Positions 18,015 through 27,447 are shown, counted from the first letter of the stretch. The stretch: 64,000 bases of DNA from Vibrio sp. DW001 (GCF_029016285.1 NZ_CP091975.1:2852001-2916000), one strand, 5' to 3'. Translations and numbers: made by a program. The notes: generated by a model from the letters alone, not told the origin.

Positions 18015-18631
18015 CACGTTTAGGTATGACAGCTTTAAAAATTAGTAAACTGACGCTAATAACTTATTTATTATTGAGTCTATTTGGTTGCACATCACTG
18101 CAGACTCAACCAAATACGCTCGTCGATATTGCACCAAATACATCCGTTCAATTGCCTCTACCTAAAGACCTCCAACTGGACATCACAGTAAACCAAATTA
18201 TTACGGCAGAATGGAATAATGCAACGCACCAGTTACCTGTATTATTAGAGGTGGATGAACACTCAGTAAAATTAGCTGGATTTTCATCCTGGGGGACACG
18301 TATTCTTAGCCTTGAATATACCGAAGACAAAATCGAATCTGAAGTGCTAGCGGGCTTAGGAACATCCCTTCCCGACCCTAAGCAAGTATTGTTTTATCTA
18401 ATGATTACTCTTTGGCCACAAGAGGTATGGCAAACGAAACTCGATGATATAGGTTGGAAGCTAACCGAATCCGCTCACTTGCGCACATTATTGAATGAAC
18501 AAGGGAAAGAAGTCGTTATTATTCAGTATACTAACATCAATAAGTTGGCTGGAGACATACATATGAGTAACACCATCTCCAATTATCGAATCACTATTCA
18601 AACATTATCCTTGTCACAGACATCGATATAG
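18011..18631 (+). CDS. DUF3261-like lipoprotein of the APE cluster
   Basis: This 206-residue protein has a lipoprotein signal with the lipobox LFGC (cysteine at about residue 28) and so should be anchored to a membrane, probably the outer one. The mature protein matches in size and cluster position the DUF3261 lipoproteins of aryl polyene clusters. Its start overlaps the exporter stop (ATGA). It may receive the pigment at the outer membrane, in the way LolB receives lipoproteins from LolA; this is inferred from the neighbouring LolA-like and MMPL genes. A second in-frame ATG at 18026 could also serve as start. Confidence 0.8.
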   Translation: MTRLGMTALKISKLTLITYLLLSLFGCTSLQTQPNTLVDIAPNTSVQLPLPKDLQLDITVNQIITAEWNNATHQLPVLLEVDEHSVKLAGFSSWGTRILSLEYTEDKIESEVLAGLGTSLPDPKQVLFYLMITLWPQEVWQTKLDDIGWKLTESAHLRTLLNEQGKEVVIIQYTNINKLAGDIHMSNTISNYRITIQTLSLSQTSI

Positions 18632-18651
18632 CCTGGCTTTAATAACAAAAA

Positions 18652-19845
18652 ATGAATACACGTAATCAATACCCCATTTTTATCCATGCTTGTGGATTCA
18701 ATTCTGCATTGGGCGAGAGCCATCACGATATCCATAAAAGGTTGCGCGAACAGTTGTCTCCCGACATGGTCATTGTTGACAATTCACTCAACGATGGTCG
18801 TTCAACGGTAGTGGGACAAGTAAGTAATGCGCTGCCAGTATTACCAGACCATCTCAGCCATTTCGATAGCCGTAATAATCGCTTAGCACTTTCTTCCATA
18901 CAACAGATCGAAGATGAAATAAGGCAGGCTATTAGAAAATATGGCCGCAATCGAGTGGCCGTAATCATTGGTACCAGCACCTCTGGTATCTCAGACGGAG
19001 AAAAAGCGTTAGACACCTTATTCGACTCTGGATCGTTTCCGACCAATTATCACTACAACAAACAAGAATTAGGTAATCCTGCCGAATTTGTGGCTGAATA
19101 CTTTGACCTCGAGGGGCCCTGTTATTCAATATCAACAGCATGCTCTTCTAGCGGTCGCGTCTTCTTGTCGGCAAAAAGAATGCTCAAAGCGAATCTGGTC
19201 GATGCGGTGATTGTCGGTGGTGTCGACTCTTTGTGTAGACTCACCCTCAACGGTTTTCGTTGTCTAGAGGCCTTGTCAACGACACTTTGCAAACCCTTTG
19301 ATAAAAACAGAGATGGTATTAATATTGGTGAGGCGGCTGCATTCATGTTGCTTTCAACTGAACCTACTGAATCAAACATTGCATTGTTAGGTGCGGGAGA
19401 TAGCTCTGATGCTCATCATATTTCTGCTCCACATCCGGACGGTAAAGGCGCTATCGAAGCGATGACCAAAGCACTCTTCGATGCTCAAATGGACGCGAGT
19501 GAGATTGGGTATGTCAATGCACATGGCACCGCAACACAGCTAAATGACGCCATGGAAAGCAAAGCGATTGCTAGCGTATTTGACCGTGTTCCAGTAAGTT
19601 CTACCAAGCCATTAACAGGACACACCCTTGGTGCTGCAAGTGCCGTAGAGGCAGCAATAAGCTGGCACATATTGACCTATACATTACCTCTTCCAAGTCA
19701 AATAAATAATCACGGCCTCGATAATCTGCCTATTCAACTGGTCAAAAAAGATCAATACTTACCACCAGCTAAAGCCATTTTAAGCAATTCATTTGCCTTT
19801 GGTGGAAACAACATAAGCCTTATTTTTGGATATGCTAATGAGTAA
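18652..19845 (+). CDS. apeO: Beta-ketoacyl-ACP synthase II-type (ApeO)
   Basis: This 397-residue ketosynthase keeps the complete Cys-His-His triad: C164 in TACSSS, H291 in NAHGTAT and H324 in TGHTLGAA. It condenses malonyl-ACP with the growing aryl-polyene chain. In the studied Xenorhabdus system this enzyme works as a pair with the chain-length-factor-like ApeC, whose gene opens the same operon here. Its last codons overlap the start of the next dehydratase gene. Confidence 0.92.
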   Translation: MNTRNQYPIFIHACGFNSALGESHHDIHKRLREQLSPDMVIVDNSLNDGRSTVVGQVSNALPVLPDHLSHFDSRNNRLALSSIQQIEDEIRQAIRKYGRNRVAVIIGTSTSGISDGEKALDTLFDSGSFPTNYHYNKQELGNPAEFVAEYFDLEGPCYSISTACSSSGRVFLSAKRMLKANLVDAVIVGGVDSLCRLTLNGFRCLEALSTTLCKPFDKNRDGINIGEAAAFMLLSTEPTESNIALLGAGDSSDAHHISAPHPDGKGAIEAMTKALFDAQMDASEIGYVNAHGTATQLNDAMESKAIASVFDRVPVSSTKPLTGHTLGAASAVEAAISWHILTYTLPLPSQINNHGLDNLPIQLVKKDQYLPPAKAILSNSFAFGGNNISLIFGYANE

Positions 19846-20302
19846 CTATCCTTCGATAGAAACACTAATACCACACGCCTCACCGATGATATTTATCGAT
19901 GAGGCTATCGCTATAGAAAAAGAGAGCATTCACTGCAGAGTCACAGTGAAAGAGACAAATCTTTTTTTTAATCAAGAATCCAATGCGATTCCGGCCTACG
20001 TTGGCATTGAGTTTATGGCGCAATCAATTTCTGCGTGGTCGGGCTACCATGCAAGTTTAAAGGGTCAAGCCTCCCCCATCGGTTTTCTGCTCGGTAGTCG
20101 ACGATACCATGTATCCGTTGAACAGTTTATCGAAGGTTCAGTTCTGGACATCTATGCGCATCAGATAATGGAAAATAATGGCATGGCGGTATTCAGCGGT
20201 AGAATAGAGCATAAAGGCGATGAAATTGCGCAGTGCCAACTTAATGTTTATGTACCAAGCAAAGAAAAATTACAAGAAATGAAAATGAAGGATCGCAAAT
20301 GA
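19838..20302 (+). CDS. apeP: 3-hydroxyacyl-ACP dehydratase, FabA/FabZ-like (ApeP)
   Basis: This protein of about 154 residues has a hot-dog dehydratase fold, with a histidine at residue 13 (context IPHASPMIF) and a glutamate at 58 (context VGIEFMAQS) that match the His/Glu catalytic pair of FabA and FabZ enzymes. It is the second dehydratase of the cluster. I use ATG 19838, which overlaps the apeO stop (ATGAGTAA); ATG 19832 and TTG 19826 are in frame and cannot be ruled out. The 3' end overlaps the ketoreductase gene by 4 bp. Confidence 0.88.
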   Translation: MSNYPSIETLIPHASPMIFIDEAIAIEKESIHCRVTVKETNLFFNQESNAIPAYVGIEFMAQSISAWSGYHASLKGQASPIGFLLGSRRYHVSVEQFIEGSVLDIYAHQIMENNGMAVFSGRIEHKGDEIAQCQLNVYVPSKEKLQEMKMKDRK

Positions 20303-21024
20303 GCAGACAAGTACTTGTTACGGGAGCCAGCAAAGGGTTAGGCAGAGCTATTGCGGTTCAGCTAGCAAAAGACGGCTTTATGGTAATCGTCCATTACATG
20401 GGGGATAAAGAAGGTGGTCAGGCAACGCTCTCTATGATTGAGAATGAGGGAGGTCAAGGCAGATTGATACAATTTGACATCAGTCATCGCCAAGAGTGCA
20501 AATCAAGATTGGAAGCAGATATCAATCAATTTGGCGCTTATTATGGCATCGTAAATAATGCTGGCATTACCCGTGACACTGCTTTCCCTGCCATGACAGA
20601 AGAGGAATGGGACGGCGTAATCCATACCAATTTGGACAGCTTTTATAATGTTTTGCACCCCTGTGTTATGCCTATGGTTCAAATGCGAAAAGGTGGCCGG
20701 ATTGTCACGATGGCCTCCGTATCCGGCATTATGGGCAATCGTGGTCAAACCAACTACAGCGCAGCTAAAGCGGGAGTCATCGGGGCAACGAAGTCTCTTG
20801 CATTAGAATTAGCAAAAAGAAAAATTACCGTGAATTGCGTCGCACCAGGCTTGATTGATACGGGTATGGTCGACGAAAACGTAAAGGAGCACGCCCTACC
20901 TCAAGTGCCTTTGCGTAGAATGGGGGAACCTGAAGAAGTTGCCGGCTTAGTCAGTTACCTAATGTCTGATGTTGCCGCCTATGTCACTAGACAAGTAATT
21001 TCTATAAATGGAGGCTTAATATGA
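20299..21024 (+). CDS. apeQ: 3-oxoacyl-ACP reductase, FabG type (ApeQ)
   Basis: This 241-residue short-chain dehydrogenase reduces the 3-keto intermediate with NADPH. It has the cofactor motif TGASKGLG (8-15), NNAG (86-89) and the catalytic S140, Y153 and K157 (YSAAK). The C-terminus GGLI is typical of FabG. Start and stop overlap the neighbouring genes by 4 bp (ATGA). There is no enoyl reductase in the cluster, in line with double bonds being retained. Confidence 0.93.
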   Translation: MSRQVLVTGASKGLGRAIAVQLAKDGFMVIVHYMGDKEGGQATLSMIENEGGQGRLIQFDISHRQECKSRLEADINQFGAYYGIVNNAGITRDTAFPAMTEEEWDGVIHTNLDSFYNVLHPCVMPMVQMRKGGRIVTMASVSGIMGNRGQTNYSAAKAGVIGATKSLALELAKRKITVNCVAPGLIDTGMVDENVKEHALPQVPLRRMGEPEEVAGLVSYLMSDVAAYVTRQVISINGGLI

Positions 21025-22250
21025 GTCGTCGTGTTGTTGTCACCGGAATGGCCGGTGTGACCGCTTTGGGAAATGATTGGAAGACAGTAGAGTCAAAACT
21101 TAAAGCATGTGAAAACGCCACCAAATACATGCCAGACTTCGAACAATATGATGGCCTCAATACTAAACTTGCGGCACCCATTGAGAATTTTGAATTACCA
21201 AAGCATTACACCCGAAAGAAAATTCGCTCTATGGGGCGTGTGTCCAAGCTTGCAACACTCGCGAGCGAGAATGCACTTATTCAAAGTGGACTAATTGGCA
21301 ATGACGTACTAACCAATGGGCAAACGGGCGTGGCATACGGCTCGTCAACTGGTAGTACGGACGCGGTAGGTGCTTTCGGTGTGATGCTAAATGAGAAAAC
21401 AACCCGAGCCATTACCGCGACAACCTATGTCCAGATGATGCCACACACCACAGCGGTGAACGTTGGACTTTTCTTTGGTCTTAAAGGGCGAGTTATCCCA
21501 ACCAGTAGTGCTTGCACTTCAGGTAGCCAGGCGATTGGTTATGCCTTCGAAGCCATTAAGCACGGCTATCAAACCGTGATGGTAGCGGGAGGTGGTGAGG
21601 AGCTATGCCCAACAGAATCTGCCGTGTTTGATACGCTATTCGCGACGAGCTTGAAAAACGATGCACCGAAAACAACACCAAGACCCTACGATACAGATCG
21701 AGACGGCTTAGTCATCGGAGAAGGTGCGGGGACTCTCGTCTTAGAAGAATACGAACACGCTAAGGCCCGTGGTGCAAAGATCTATGCTGAGTTAATAGGA
21801 TTCGCAAGCAACTGCGATGCAACGCATGTCACTCAACCCCAAATGGAAACGATGCAGTTTTGCATGGAAATGGCCTTAACCGACGCCAATCTAGACGCGG
21901 ATAAAATTGATTATATCTCCGCACATGGTACTGCCACAGATCGTGGCGACATTGCGGAGAGCAATGCGACGGCAAATATCTTTAATGACGGTGTACCGAT
22001 CAGTTCGCTAAAGAGTTATTTCGGTCATACACTCGGTGCATGCGGAGCGATCGAAGCTTGGTTGAGCATTGAAATGATGAATTCTGGTTGGTTTAGCCCA
22101 ACACTCAATTTGGACAAATTGGACGAACGGTGTGGAAAGCTTGACTATATAACAGGAAATGGTCGAGAAATAGAGTGTCATTACCTAATGAGCAACAACT
22201 TTGCCTTTGGTGGCATTAACACTTCGCTCATTTTTAAAAAACACAACTGA
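21021..22250 (+). CDS. apeR: Beta-ketoacyl-ACP synthase II-type (ApeR)
   Basis: This is a 409-residue FabF-like ketosynthase with a full catalytic triad: C165 in SSACTSG, H302 in SAHGTAT and H336 in FGHTLGAC. It is the second catalytic ketosynthase of the cluster and may start the chain or act at a different chain length from ApeO; which is not visible. It is the last gene of the rightward operon and is followed by a strong terminator. It overlaps the ketoreductase gene by 4 bp. Confidence 0.92.
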   Translation: MSRRVVVTGMAGVTALGNDWKTVESKLKACENATKYMPDFEQYDGLNTKLAAPIENFELPKHYTRKKIRSMGRVSKLATLASENALIQSGLIGNDVLTNGQTGVAYGSSTGSTDAVGAFGVMLNEKTTRAITATTYVQMMPHTTAVNVGLFFGLKGRVIPTSSACTSGSQAIGYAFEAIKHGYQTVMVAGGGEELCPTESAVFDTLFATSLKNDAPKTTPRPYDTDRDGLVIGEGAGTLVLEEYEHAKARGAKIYAELIGFASNCDATHVTQPQMETMQFCMEMALTDANLDADKIDYISAHGTATDRGDIAESNATANIFNDGVPISSLKSYFGHTLGACGAIEAWLSIEMMNSGWFSPTLNLDKLDERCGKLDYITGNGREIECHYLMSNNFAFGGINTSLIFKKHN

Positions 22251-22270
22251 TTGATTTTTATAAACATCAT

Positions 22271-22303
22271 AAAATGCCTTGTTATCTGTAAGGCATTTTT
22301 GCT
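22271..22303 (+). terminator. Terminator of the aryl polyene operon
   Basis: A 10-bp perfect stem, AAAATGCCTT (22271-22280) and AAGGCATTTT (22290-22299), with a 9-base loop, is followed by T residues. It lies 20 bp after the apeR stop and marks the end of the cluster. Confidence 0.88.
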
Positions 22304-22377
22304 TTATGCTTCTTCATATTTTGCTATTTATGACATACTATTTGTAAATAACAGATGTATCATTAAATACCTAATAG

Positions 22378-22875
22378 ATGATGAGTAAAAGTAATCTAAC
22401 ATCCAATACAGGTCACCGTTTTATTTCTAAAGGTAAGACCGCTTACAAAATACATATCCATACACCAGACGATACTATCTTACATCGTTCAGTGGGGTTC
22501 ATTCGGATTGGCGAAAAGAAAGCACTAGAAAAAGCCCTTCAGAAAAGAAACGAACTCGGAAAAGAAATGTGGGGGAAGTTTTGGCACCGACTGCTAAAAG
22601 ACGCTTATCTGATGACTCGCCTGCCCCATGATTTAGAACCCAAGATTATCTATAAATCCAAAGACCCGGAAACCAGCCAAGGATATTACATTGCTAAGTG
22701 GCGAGAATACTTAGGTGACGGTAAATTTAATTACCGCAGCACGGTTTGCTCTATTGATAAGCACGGAAAACTCGCGGCCTACTCAAAAGCCAAGCGCGCG
22801 CTATTAGAAGCACATAAAGAGAATATCGATCTACTCTTGTTTATGGGTAGACTGAACAGCATTGATTTAAAGTAG
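22378..22875 (+). CDS. Conserved protein of unknown function, 165 aa
   Basis: I do not recognise a named family with certainty. The protein is basic, cytoplasmic (no signal, no membrane segment) and has two parts that look like related beta-sheet plus helix units: about residues 12-60, with GKTAYKIHIHTPDDTILHRS then a lysine-rich helix, and about 100-150, with GYYIAKWREY then a helix. This resembles the AP2 or integrase arm-type DNA-binding fold, but that is a guess from pattern only. It starts with two adjacent ATG codons and has no clear ribosome site. It has terminators on both sides, so it is transcribed alone between the APE operon and gltX. Confidence 0.6.
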   Translation: MMSKSNLTSNTGHRFISKGKTAYKIHIHTPDDTILHRSVGFIRIGEKKALEKALQKRNELGKEMWGKFWHRLLKDAYLMTRLPHDLEPKIIYKSKDPETSQGYYIAKWREYLGDGKFNYRSTVCSIDKHGKLAAYSKAKRALLEAHKENIDLLLFMGRLNSIDLK

Positions 22876-22892
22876 TTCTTGAATTTCATACA

Positions 22893-22920
22893 AAAAACCT
22901 CACATTATTGTGAGGTTTTT
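22893..22920. terminator. Bidirectional terminator between the unknown gene and gltX
   Basis: A 12-bp perfect stem (AAAAACCTCACA and TGTGAGGTTTTT) with a TTAT loop has A runs on one side and T runs on the other, so it can end both converging genes. Confidence 0.9.
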
Positions 22921-22940
22921 ACTTTTAACGACAATAAAAC

Positions 22941-24368
22941 TTATTGTGCATTCGCTTCACGTTGGGCAATGAACTCTAACGCCATATTGATACGAGTCGT
23001 CACACGATCTTTGCCAACAAGTTGCATGACAATATCAACAGAAGGTGACTGACCACCACCGGTCACCGCAACGCGAAGTGGCATACCAATTTTACCCATA
23101 CCAATTTCTAACTCAGCGCAAACCTGCTCAATGACACCATGAAGGTTCTCTGTTGACCACTCATCAAGCGCCTCTATTTTGCTTAGTGCCAACTCTAAAG
23201 GCCCTTTAGCAACACCACGCAGATGCTTTTTCGCCGCGGCGGCATCAAACGCTTGGAAGTCTTCATAGAAATAGCGAGATTGGCTTGCAAGTTCAACCAA
23301 GGTATTACAACGTTCGCCGACTAAAGTGATCACGTCTTCGATAGCAGGGCCATTCTCTTTATTGATGCCTTGAGTATCTAAATGCCATTGTAAATGCTTT
23401 GCCACATAGGCAGGTTCTGAAGACTTGATATAGTGATTATTTAGCCAGTTCAATTTGTCAGTATTGAAGGCTGAGGCCGACTTGCTAATGGCATCTAGGC
23501 TAAACATTTCAATCATCTCTTCTTGTGAGAAAATCTCTTGGTCTCCATGAGACCACCCTAAACGAACAAGATAATTATTCAACGCATTGGGTAGATAACC
23601 TTCATCACGATACTGCATAACGCTCACGGCACCGTGACGCTTCGATAGTTTAGCGCCATCGTCACCTAGAATCATTGCACAGTGCGCAAACGTTGGAATA
23701 GGCGCACCTAACGCTTGGTAGATATTGATTTGACGAGGCGTGTTATTAATGTGGTCTTCACCACGTACAACATGAGTAATGCCCATGTCCCAGTCATCAA
23801 CGACGACACAAAAATTATACGTTGGAGAACCATCAGTACGACGAATAATCAAATCATCTAACTGCTCGTTGCTGATCTCAATTCGGCCACGAATTTGATC
23901 ATCAAATACTACGCTGCCTGCTTTCGGATTACGGAATCGAATCACACAAGGGTCACCCTCATTCGCAGCAGCATTAACCGCAACAATCTTTGGATGGTTT
24001 GCATCGTAACGCGCCATCTCTTTGTTTGCTTCTTGCTCTTCACGAATCTCGTCAAGTAACGCCTTAGAGGCATAACACTTATAGGCTTTATCTTCACCGA
24101 GAAGCTGATCAACCATTTCATTGTAACGGTCAAAACGTTTGGTTTGATAGTAAGGGCCTTCATTCCATTCCAAACCCATCCACTGCATACCTTCAAGAAT
24201 CGCATCAACAGCTTCTTGAGTTGAACGTTCTATATCGGTATCTTCAATACGTAAAACGAATTCACCACCTTGGCTTTTAGCGTAAAGCCAAGAGTATAGT
24301 GCTGTTCGTGCACCACCAACGTGAAGATAGCCTGTAGGGCTAGGAGCAAAACGAGTTTTAACCGTCAT
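22941..24368 (-). CDS. gltX: Glutamyl-tRNA synthetase
   Basis: This 475-residue class I synthetase charges tRNA-Glu. The HIGH-type motif is in [11 protein letters not shown] near the N-terminus and the KMSKS-type motif reads KLSKRHG. The length is normal for the enzyme. I choose the ATG at 24368, giving the conserved start [14 protein letters not shown], with AGGT about 9 bp upstream; the frame stays open for a further 29 codons toward 24455, but those residues have no family counterpart. An ERIC-like element lies about 50 bp upstream of the start, inside the probable leader or promoter region. Confidence 0.96.
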   Translation of the reverse strand: MTVKTRFAPSPTGYLHVGGARTALYSWLYAKSQGGEFVLRIEDTDIERSTQEAVDAILEGMQWMGLEWNEGPYYQTKRFDRYNEMVDQLLGEDKAYKCYASKALLDEIREEQEANKEMARYDANHPKIVAVNAAANEGDPCVIRFRNPKAGSVVFDDQIRGRIEISNEQLDDLIIRRTDGSPTYNFCVVVDDWDMGITHVVRGEDHINNTPRQINIYQALGAPIPTFAHCAMILGDDGAKLSKRHGAVSVMQYRDEGYLPNALNNYLVRLGWSHGDQEIFSQEEMIEMFSLDAISKSASAFNTDKLNWLNNHYIKSSEPAYVAKHLQWHLDTQGINKENGPAIEDVITLVGERCNTLVELASQSRYFYEDFQAFDAAAAKKHLRGVAKGPLELALSKIEALDEWSTENLHGVIEQVCAELEIGMGKIGMPLRVAVTGGGQSPSVDIVMQLVGKDRVTTRINMALEFIAQREANAQ

Positions 24369-24420
24369 TAGTAAATACCTTAGAAAATTAAAGGTGCAGC
24401 TGAAATGCTGCATAGATAAA

Positions 24421-24542
24421 TACCCAAAATAGTTGGTGGTGCAGCTAGGCGACAAGTAAGCGAAGCCCCATGAACATAGATTACTATGCGTAGGGGTAAG
24501 CGAGCGCCGTCAACAACGATGCAACTTCAAGTATGACGGGTA
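24421..24542. repeat. ERIC-like intergenic repeat
   Basis: This imperfect palindrome of about 122 bp starts TACCCAAAATAGTTG and ends AAGTATGACGGGTA. Its core has the ERIC pattern: a GAAGCCCCATGAACATAG arm facing TAGGGGTAAGCGAGCG. ERIC elements are non-coding, mobile-looking repeats common in enterobacteria and vibrios. It sits between the divergent gltX and copA genes, closer to gltX, where an RNA hairpin could affect the gltX leader. Confidence 0.82.
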
Positions 24543-24629
24543 AAGATAAAAGTAGCGGTATTTTAACACCGTGTTGCTCTTTTTCTCAATAATTCCTTTT
24601 ATCTACATGACAGTTTGGCAACTAAAGTG

Positions 24630-24660
24630 TTGACCTTACCTTAGGGTTAAGGTTTATCGT
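24630..24660 (+). promoter_or_regulatory. CueR-type (MerR family) promoter of copA
   Basis: A -35 box TTGACC (24630-24635) and a -10 box TATCGT (24655-24660) are separated by 19 bp, the over-long spacer characteristic of MerR-family promoters. The spacer holds the dyad ACCTTA (24633-24638) and TAAGGT (24648-24653), very close to the CueR operator of E. coli copA. Binding of CueR with Cu(I) or Ag(I) should switch on copA, which begins 31 bp downstream. No cueR gene is in the window. Confidence 0.8.
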
Positions 24661-24690
24661 TACAATAACAGCATAGAATTGGAATGAATT

Positions 24691-27423
24691 ATGACTCAGT
24701 TTGATATCTCACTTAGTGGCTTAAATTGTGGCAAATGCGTAAACAAGTTAACCCAAAGCCTCGCCCTCCTTTCCGACACCGAATTAATATCTATCGATAA
24801 GACATCCGTGTCGGTTAATACCTCGCGCCCATTGCTGGAGATCATCGCTGATATCGAACGTAACAAGTATCAAGCTGGAAACCATATAACACTTAGTCTC
24901 TCGGGTTTGCGTTGTGGTAAGTGCGTAGGAAAAGTGCGTGATCGCTTATCGACAAATACACAGATTGCCCGATTTGAGGTATCGAAAACTTCGTTGTCAC
25001 TTGTCACCACGCTAGACCGGAATTCCGTGATCGGGATTGTGGAAAGCCTTGGGTTTAATGCAACACCTGAAACCGGTGAACATTTAAACCCACAACAAGA
25101 ATCAGAACCAGAGACCATAAATATCCCCGATACGACAGCTTTAACAATACCAAAAACCGAAACCAAAACCTTCATTCAAAAAACACTGATCTCTCCGCAA
25201 TCAAATACGTTTAACCTTGTTTTACAAGGCATGACCTGCGCAAGTTGTGTGGCGTCTGTAGAGAAAGCATGCCTCTCCGTTGGCGGGGTGCAAAAAGCAC
25301 AAATTAACCTCGCTGAGCAAAGTGCGGTTATATCCACAGATATCAACGATAACATCCGTGATTTGTTATTGAAGTCAATCAAAGATGCAGGATACAGCGC
25401 ATCCATTATTGAAGACGAGGCAAGTCAGCAAGCAGAGCTTCAAGCCGCACATATTCAAGCTCAAACAAGACACAAAAAAAGCGCCACTACCGCTCTGGCT
25501 GTGGGGGCTCCGTTAATGCTATGGGGGCTTTTGGGTGGCAACATGATGATACGGAATACCTCAGATCAATTGGTCTGGGGGGTTATCGGAGTTGTCTGTC
25601 TCGTGCTATTAGCAACCGCTGGTCGGAGTTTTTACACCAATGCGTGGCAATCATTGATCCACAAGCGAGCAACCATGGACACGCTCGTCGCGCTTGGGAC
25701 TGGAGCGGCATGGTTCTATTCAATACTGGTTGTTGTCTCTCCTAGTTGGTTCCCAGCGGCTTCAAGACACGTCTATTTTGAAGCCAGTGCAATGATTATC
25801 GGATTAATCTCGCTGGGGCACTATATAGAAGCGAAAGCCAAACTACGTACGACCGAATCGTTACAGTCTTTAATTGGTCTTCAAGTGAAAACCGCCACGG
25901 TTCGTCAAGGAGACGAAGATATTGTAATGCCGATCGGTTCCATCACGCAGGGGATGTTACTACTGATAAAACCCGGAGAAAAAATCCCTGTCGATGGCAA
26001 CGTGGTAGAAGGTGAATCTTACGTTGACGAAGCAATGTTGACGGGAGAACCTATTCCAAAGCTAAAGGTTATCGGTGATAACGTGTCAGCGGGTACGATA
26101 AACAGCGATGGCAGTCTGTTTATTCTTGCCACAGGGGTTGGCAATCAAACCATGCTGGCAAGAATCATTCAGTTGGTTCGTCAAGCCCAAAGCAGTAAAC
26201 CAGCTATCGCAAAGCTTGCAGATTCAATATCGGCGATATTTGTCCCTGTCGTGGTTGGCATTGCGATTTTTTCTGCGCTCATTTGGTGGTGGGTTGGCCC
26301 AGACCCTAAAGCCAGTTACATGATGATTGTATCGACAACGGTCCTGATTATAGCTTGTCCTTGCGCACTCGGACTCGCCACCCCGCTCTCTATTACCGTA
26401 GGAATAGGCAAAGCGGCAGAACTTGGCATATTGATCAAAGATGCCGATGTCTTGCAAAATGCCAGTAAAATCGACACTGTCGTTTTTGATAAAACCGGGA
26501 CATTAACGCTTGGTAAACCATCTATTCAAGAATTTGAGGTTCTAAATGGCATGGATGAAGAAGCATTTTTACAATCCATTTATGCACTCGAGAGTCATTC
26601 TGAACATCCATTAGCAGGGGCTATATGTCAATTTTCAAAGGAGAAAAACATCCCCTTGAACGCGGCAACAGAGGTACAAAACCAAAGGGGAAAAGGTTTA
26701 TCCGGTAAAGTCTCGGGGACGACGGTTTCTGTAGGCTCAGTTAATTTTATCCGCTCTCAAGGTATTGAGATTGAAGACAACCATATCTCGAGCTATTTGG
26801 CTAAGGCCTGGACCGTAGTAGCGGTAAGTATTGACCATCAATTCGCGGGAATAATCGCCATTTCAGATCCCATTAAAAAGGATGCTCTTGAAGCAATCGC
26901 ATTGCTACAAGCAAATAAAATAAATGTTGTATTATTAAGTGGCGACAATCAAATCGTTGCAGACAAAATTGCGAAAGAGATCGGTATAAAACAGGTCATT
27001 GCCGGCGTTCTCCCAGACGAAAAAGCGCAACATATACAAAACCTACAATCGTCAGGAAGGATAGTGGCGATGGTCGGTGACGGCATAAATGACGCACCTG
27101 CATTAGCGCAAGCCGATATTGGCATCGCGATGGGCAGTGGCTCTGATGTCGCGATAGAAAGCGCTCAGATGACCTTGCTTAACTCTTCTCCTATTGCCGT
27201 AAATAGTGCCATTGAGTTATCAAAAGCAACGGTAAGAAATATGAAGCAAAATTTATTTGGAGCCTTTATCTATAACTCCATTGGCATTCCAGTTGCAGCC
27301 GGAGTTCTGTATCCTATGTTTGGATTCCTACTTAGCCCCGTATTTGCAGGAGCGGCAATGGCGCTATCTTCAATAACGGTGGTCAGCAACGCCAACCGAT
27401 TAAGATTTTTTAAAGTAAAATAG
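24691..27423 (+). CDS. copA: Copper-exporting P1B-type ATPase with three N-terminal metal-binding domains
   Basis: This 910-residue inner-membrane pump exports Cu(I) (also Ag(I)) to the periplasm. Three HMA domains precede the membrane part. The first two have CGKC metal sites (C13/C16, C75/C78), the third the usual CASC (C183/C186). The transport site CPC is at 556-558, the phosphorylated aspartate D600 lies in DKTGTLT, TGEP marks the actuator domain, and GDGINDAP begins at 796. E. coli CopA has two metal-binding domains and 834 residues, so this form is longer by one domain. The CueR-type promoter upstream supports copper control. A TraB/GumN gene follows 24 bp downstream and may be cotranscribed. 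Confidence 0.95.
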   Translation: MTQFDISLSGLNCGKCVNKLTQSLALLSDTELISIDKTSVSVNTSRPLLEIIADIERNKYQAGNHITLSLSGLRCGKCVGKVRDRLSTNTQIARFEVSKTSLSLVTTLDRNSVIGIVESLGFNATPETGEHLNPQQESEPETINIPDTTALTIPKTETKTFIQKTLISPQSNTFNLVLQGMTCASCVASVEKACLSVGGVQKAQINLAEQSAVISTDINDNIRDLLLKSIKDAGYSASIIEDEASQQAELQAAHIQAQTRHKKSATTALAVGAPLMLWGLLGGNMMIRNTSDQLVWGVIGVVCLVLLATAGRSFYTNAWQSLIHKRATMDTLVALGTGAAWFYSILVVVSPSWFPAASRHVYFEASAMIIGLISLGHYIEAKAKLRTTESLQSLIGLQVKTATVRQGDEDIVMPIGSITQGMLLLIKPGEKIPVDGNVVEGESYVDEAMLTGEPIPKLKVIGDNVSAGTINSDGSLFILATGVGNQTMLARIIQLVRQAQSSKPAIAKLADSISAIFVPVVVGIAIFSALIWWWVGPDPKASYMMIVSTTVLIIACPCALGLATPLSITVGIGKAAELGILIKDADVLQNASKIDTVVFDKTGTLTLGKPSIQEFEVLNGMDEEAFLQSIYALESHSEHPLAGAICQFSKEKNIPLNAATEVQNQRGKGLSGKVSGTTVSVGSVNFIRSQGIEIEDNHISSYLAKAWTVVAVSIDHQFAGIIAISDPIKKDALEAIALLQANKINVVLLSGDNQIVADKIAKEIGIKQVIAGVLPDEKAQHIQNLQSSGRIVAMVGDGINDAPALAQADIGIAMGSGSDVAIESAQMTLLNSSPIAVNSAIELSKATVRNMKQNLFGAFIYNSIGIPVAAGVLYPMFGFLLSPVFAGAAMALSSITVVSNANRLRFFKVK

Positions 27424-27447
27424 ACCTTAAATAATTCGAGAGATTTA

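Noticed and set aside
24369..24455. Upstream extension of gltX by 29 codons
   Set aside because: The extra residues precede the conserved start [14 protein letters not shown] and run into the ERIC-like element.
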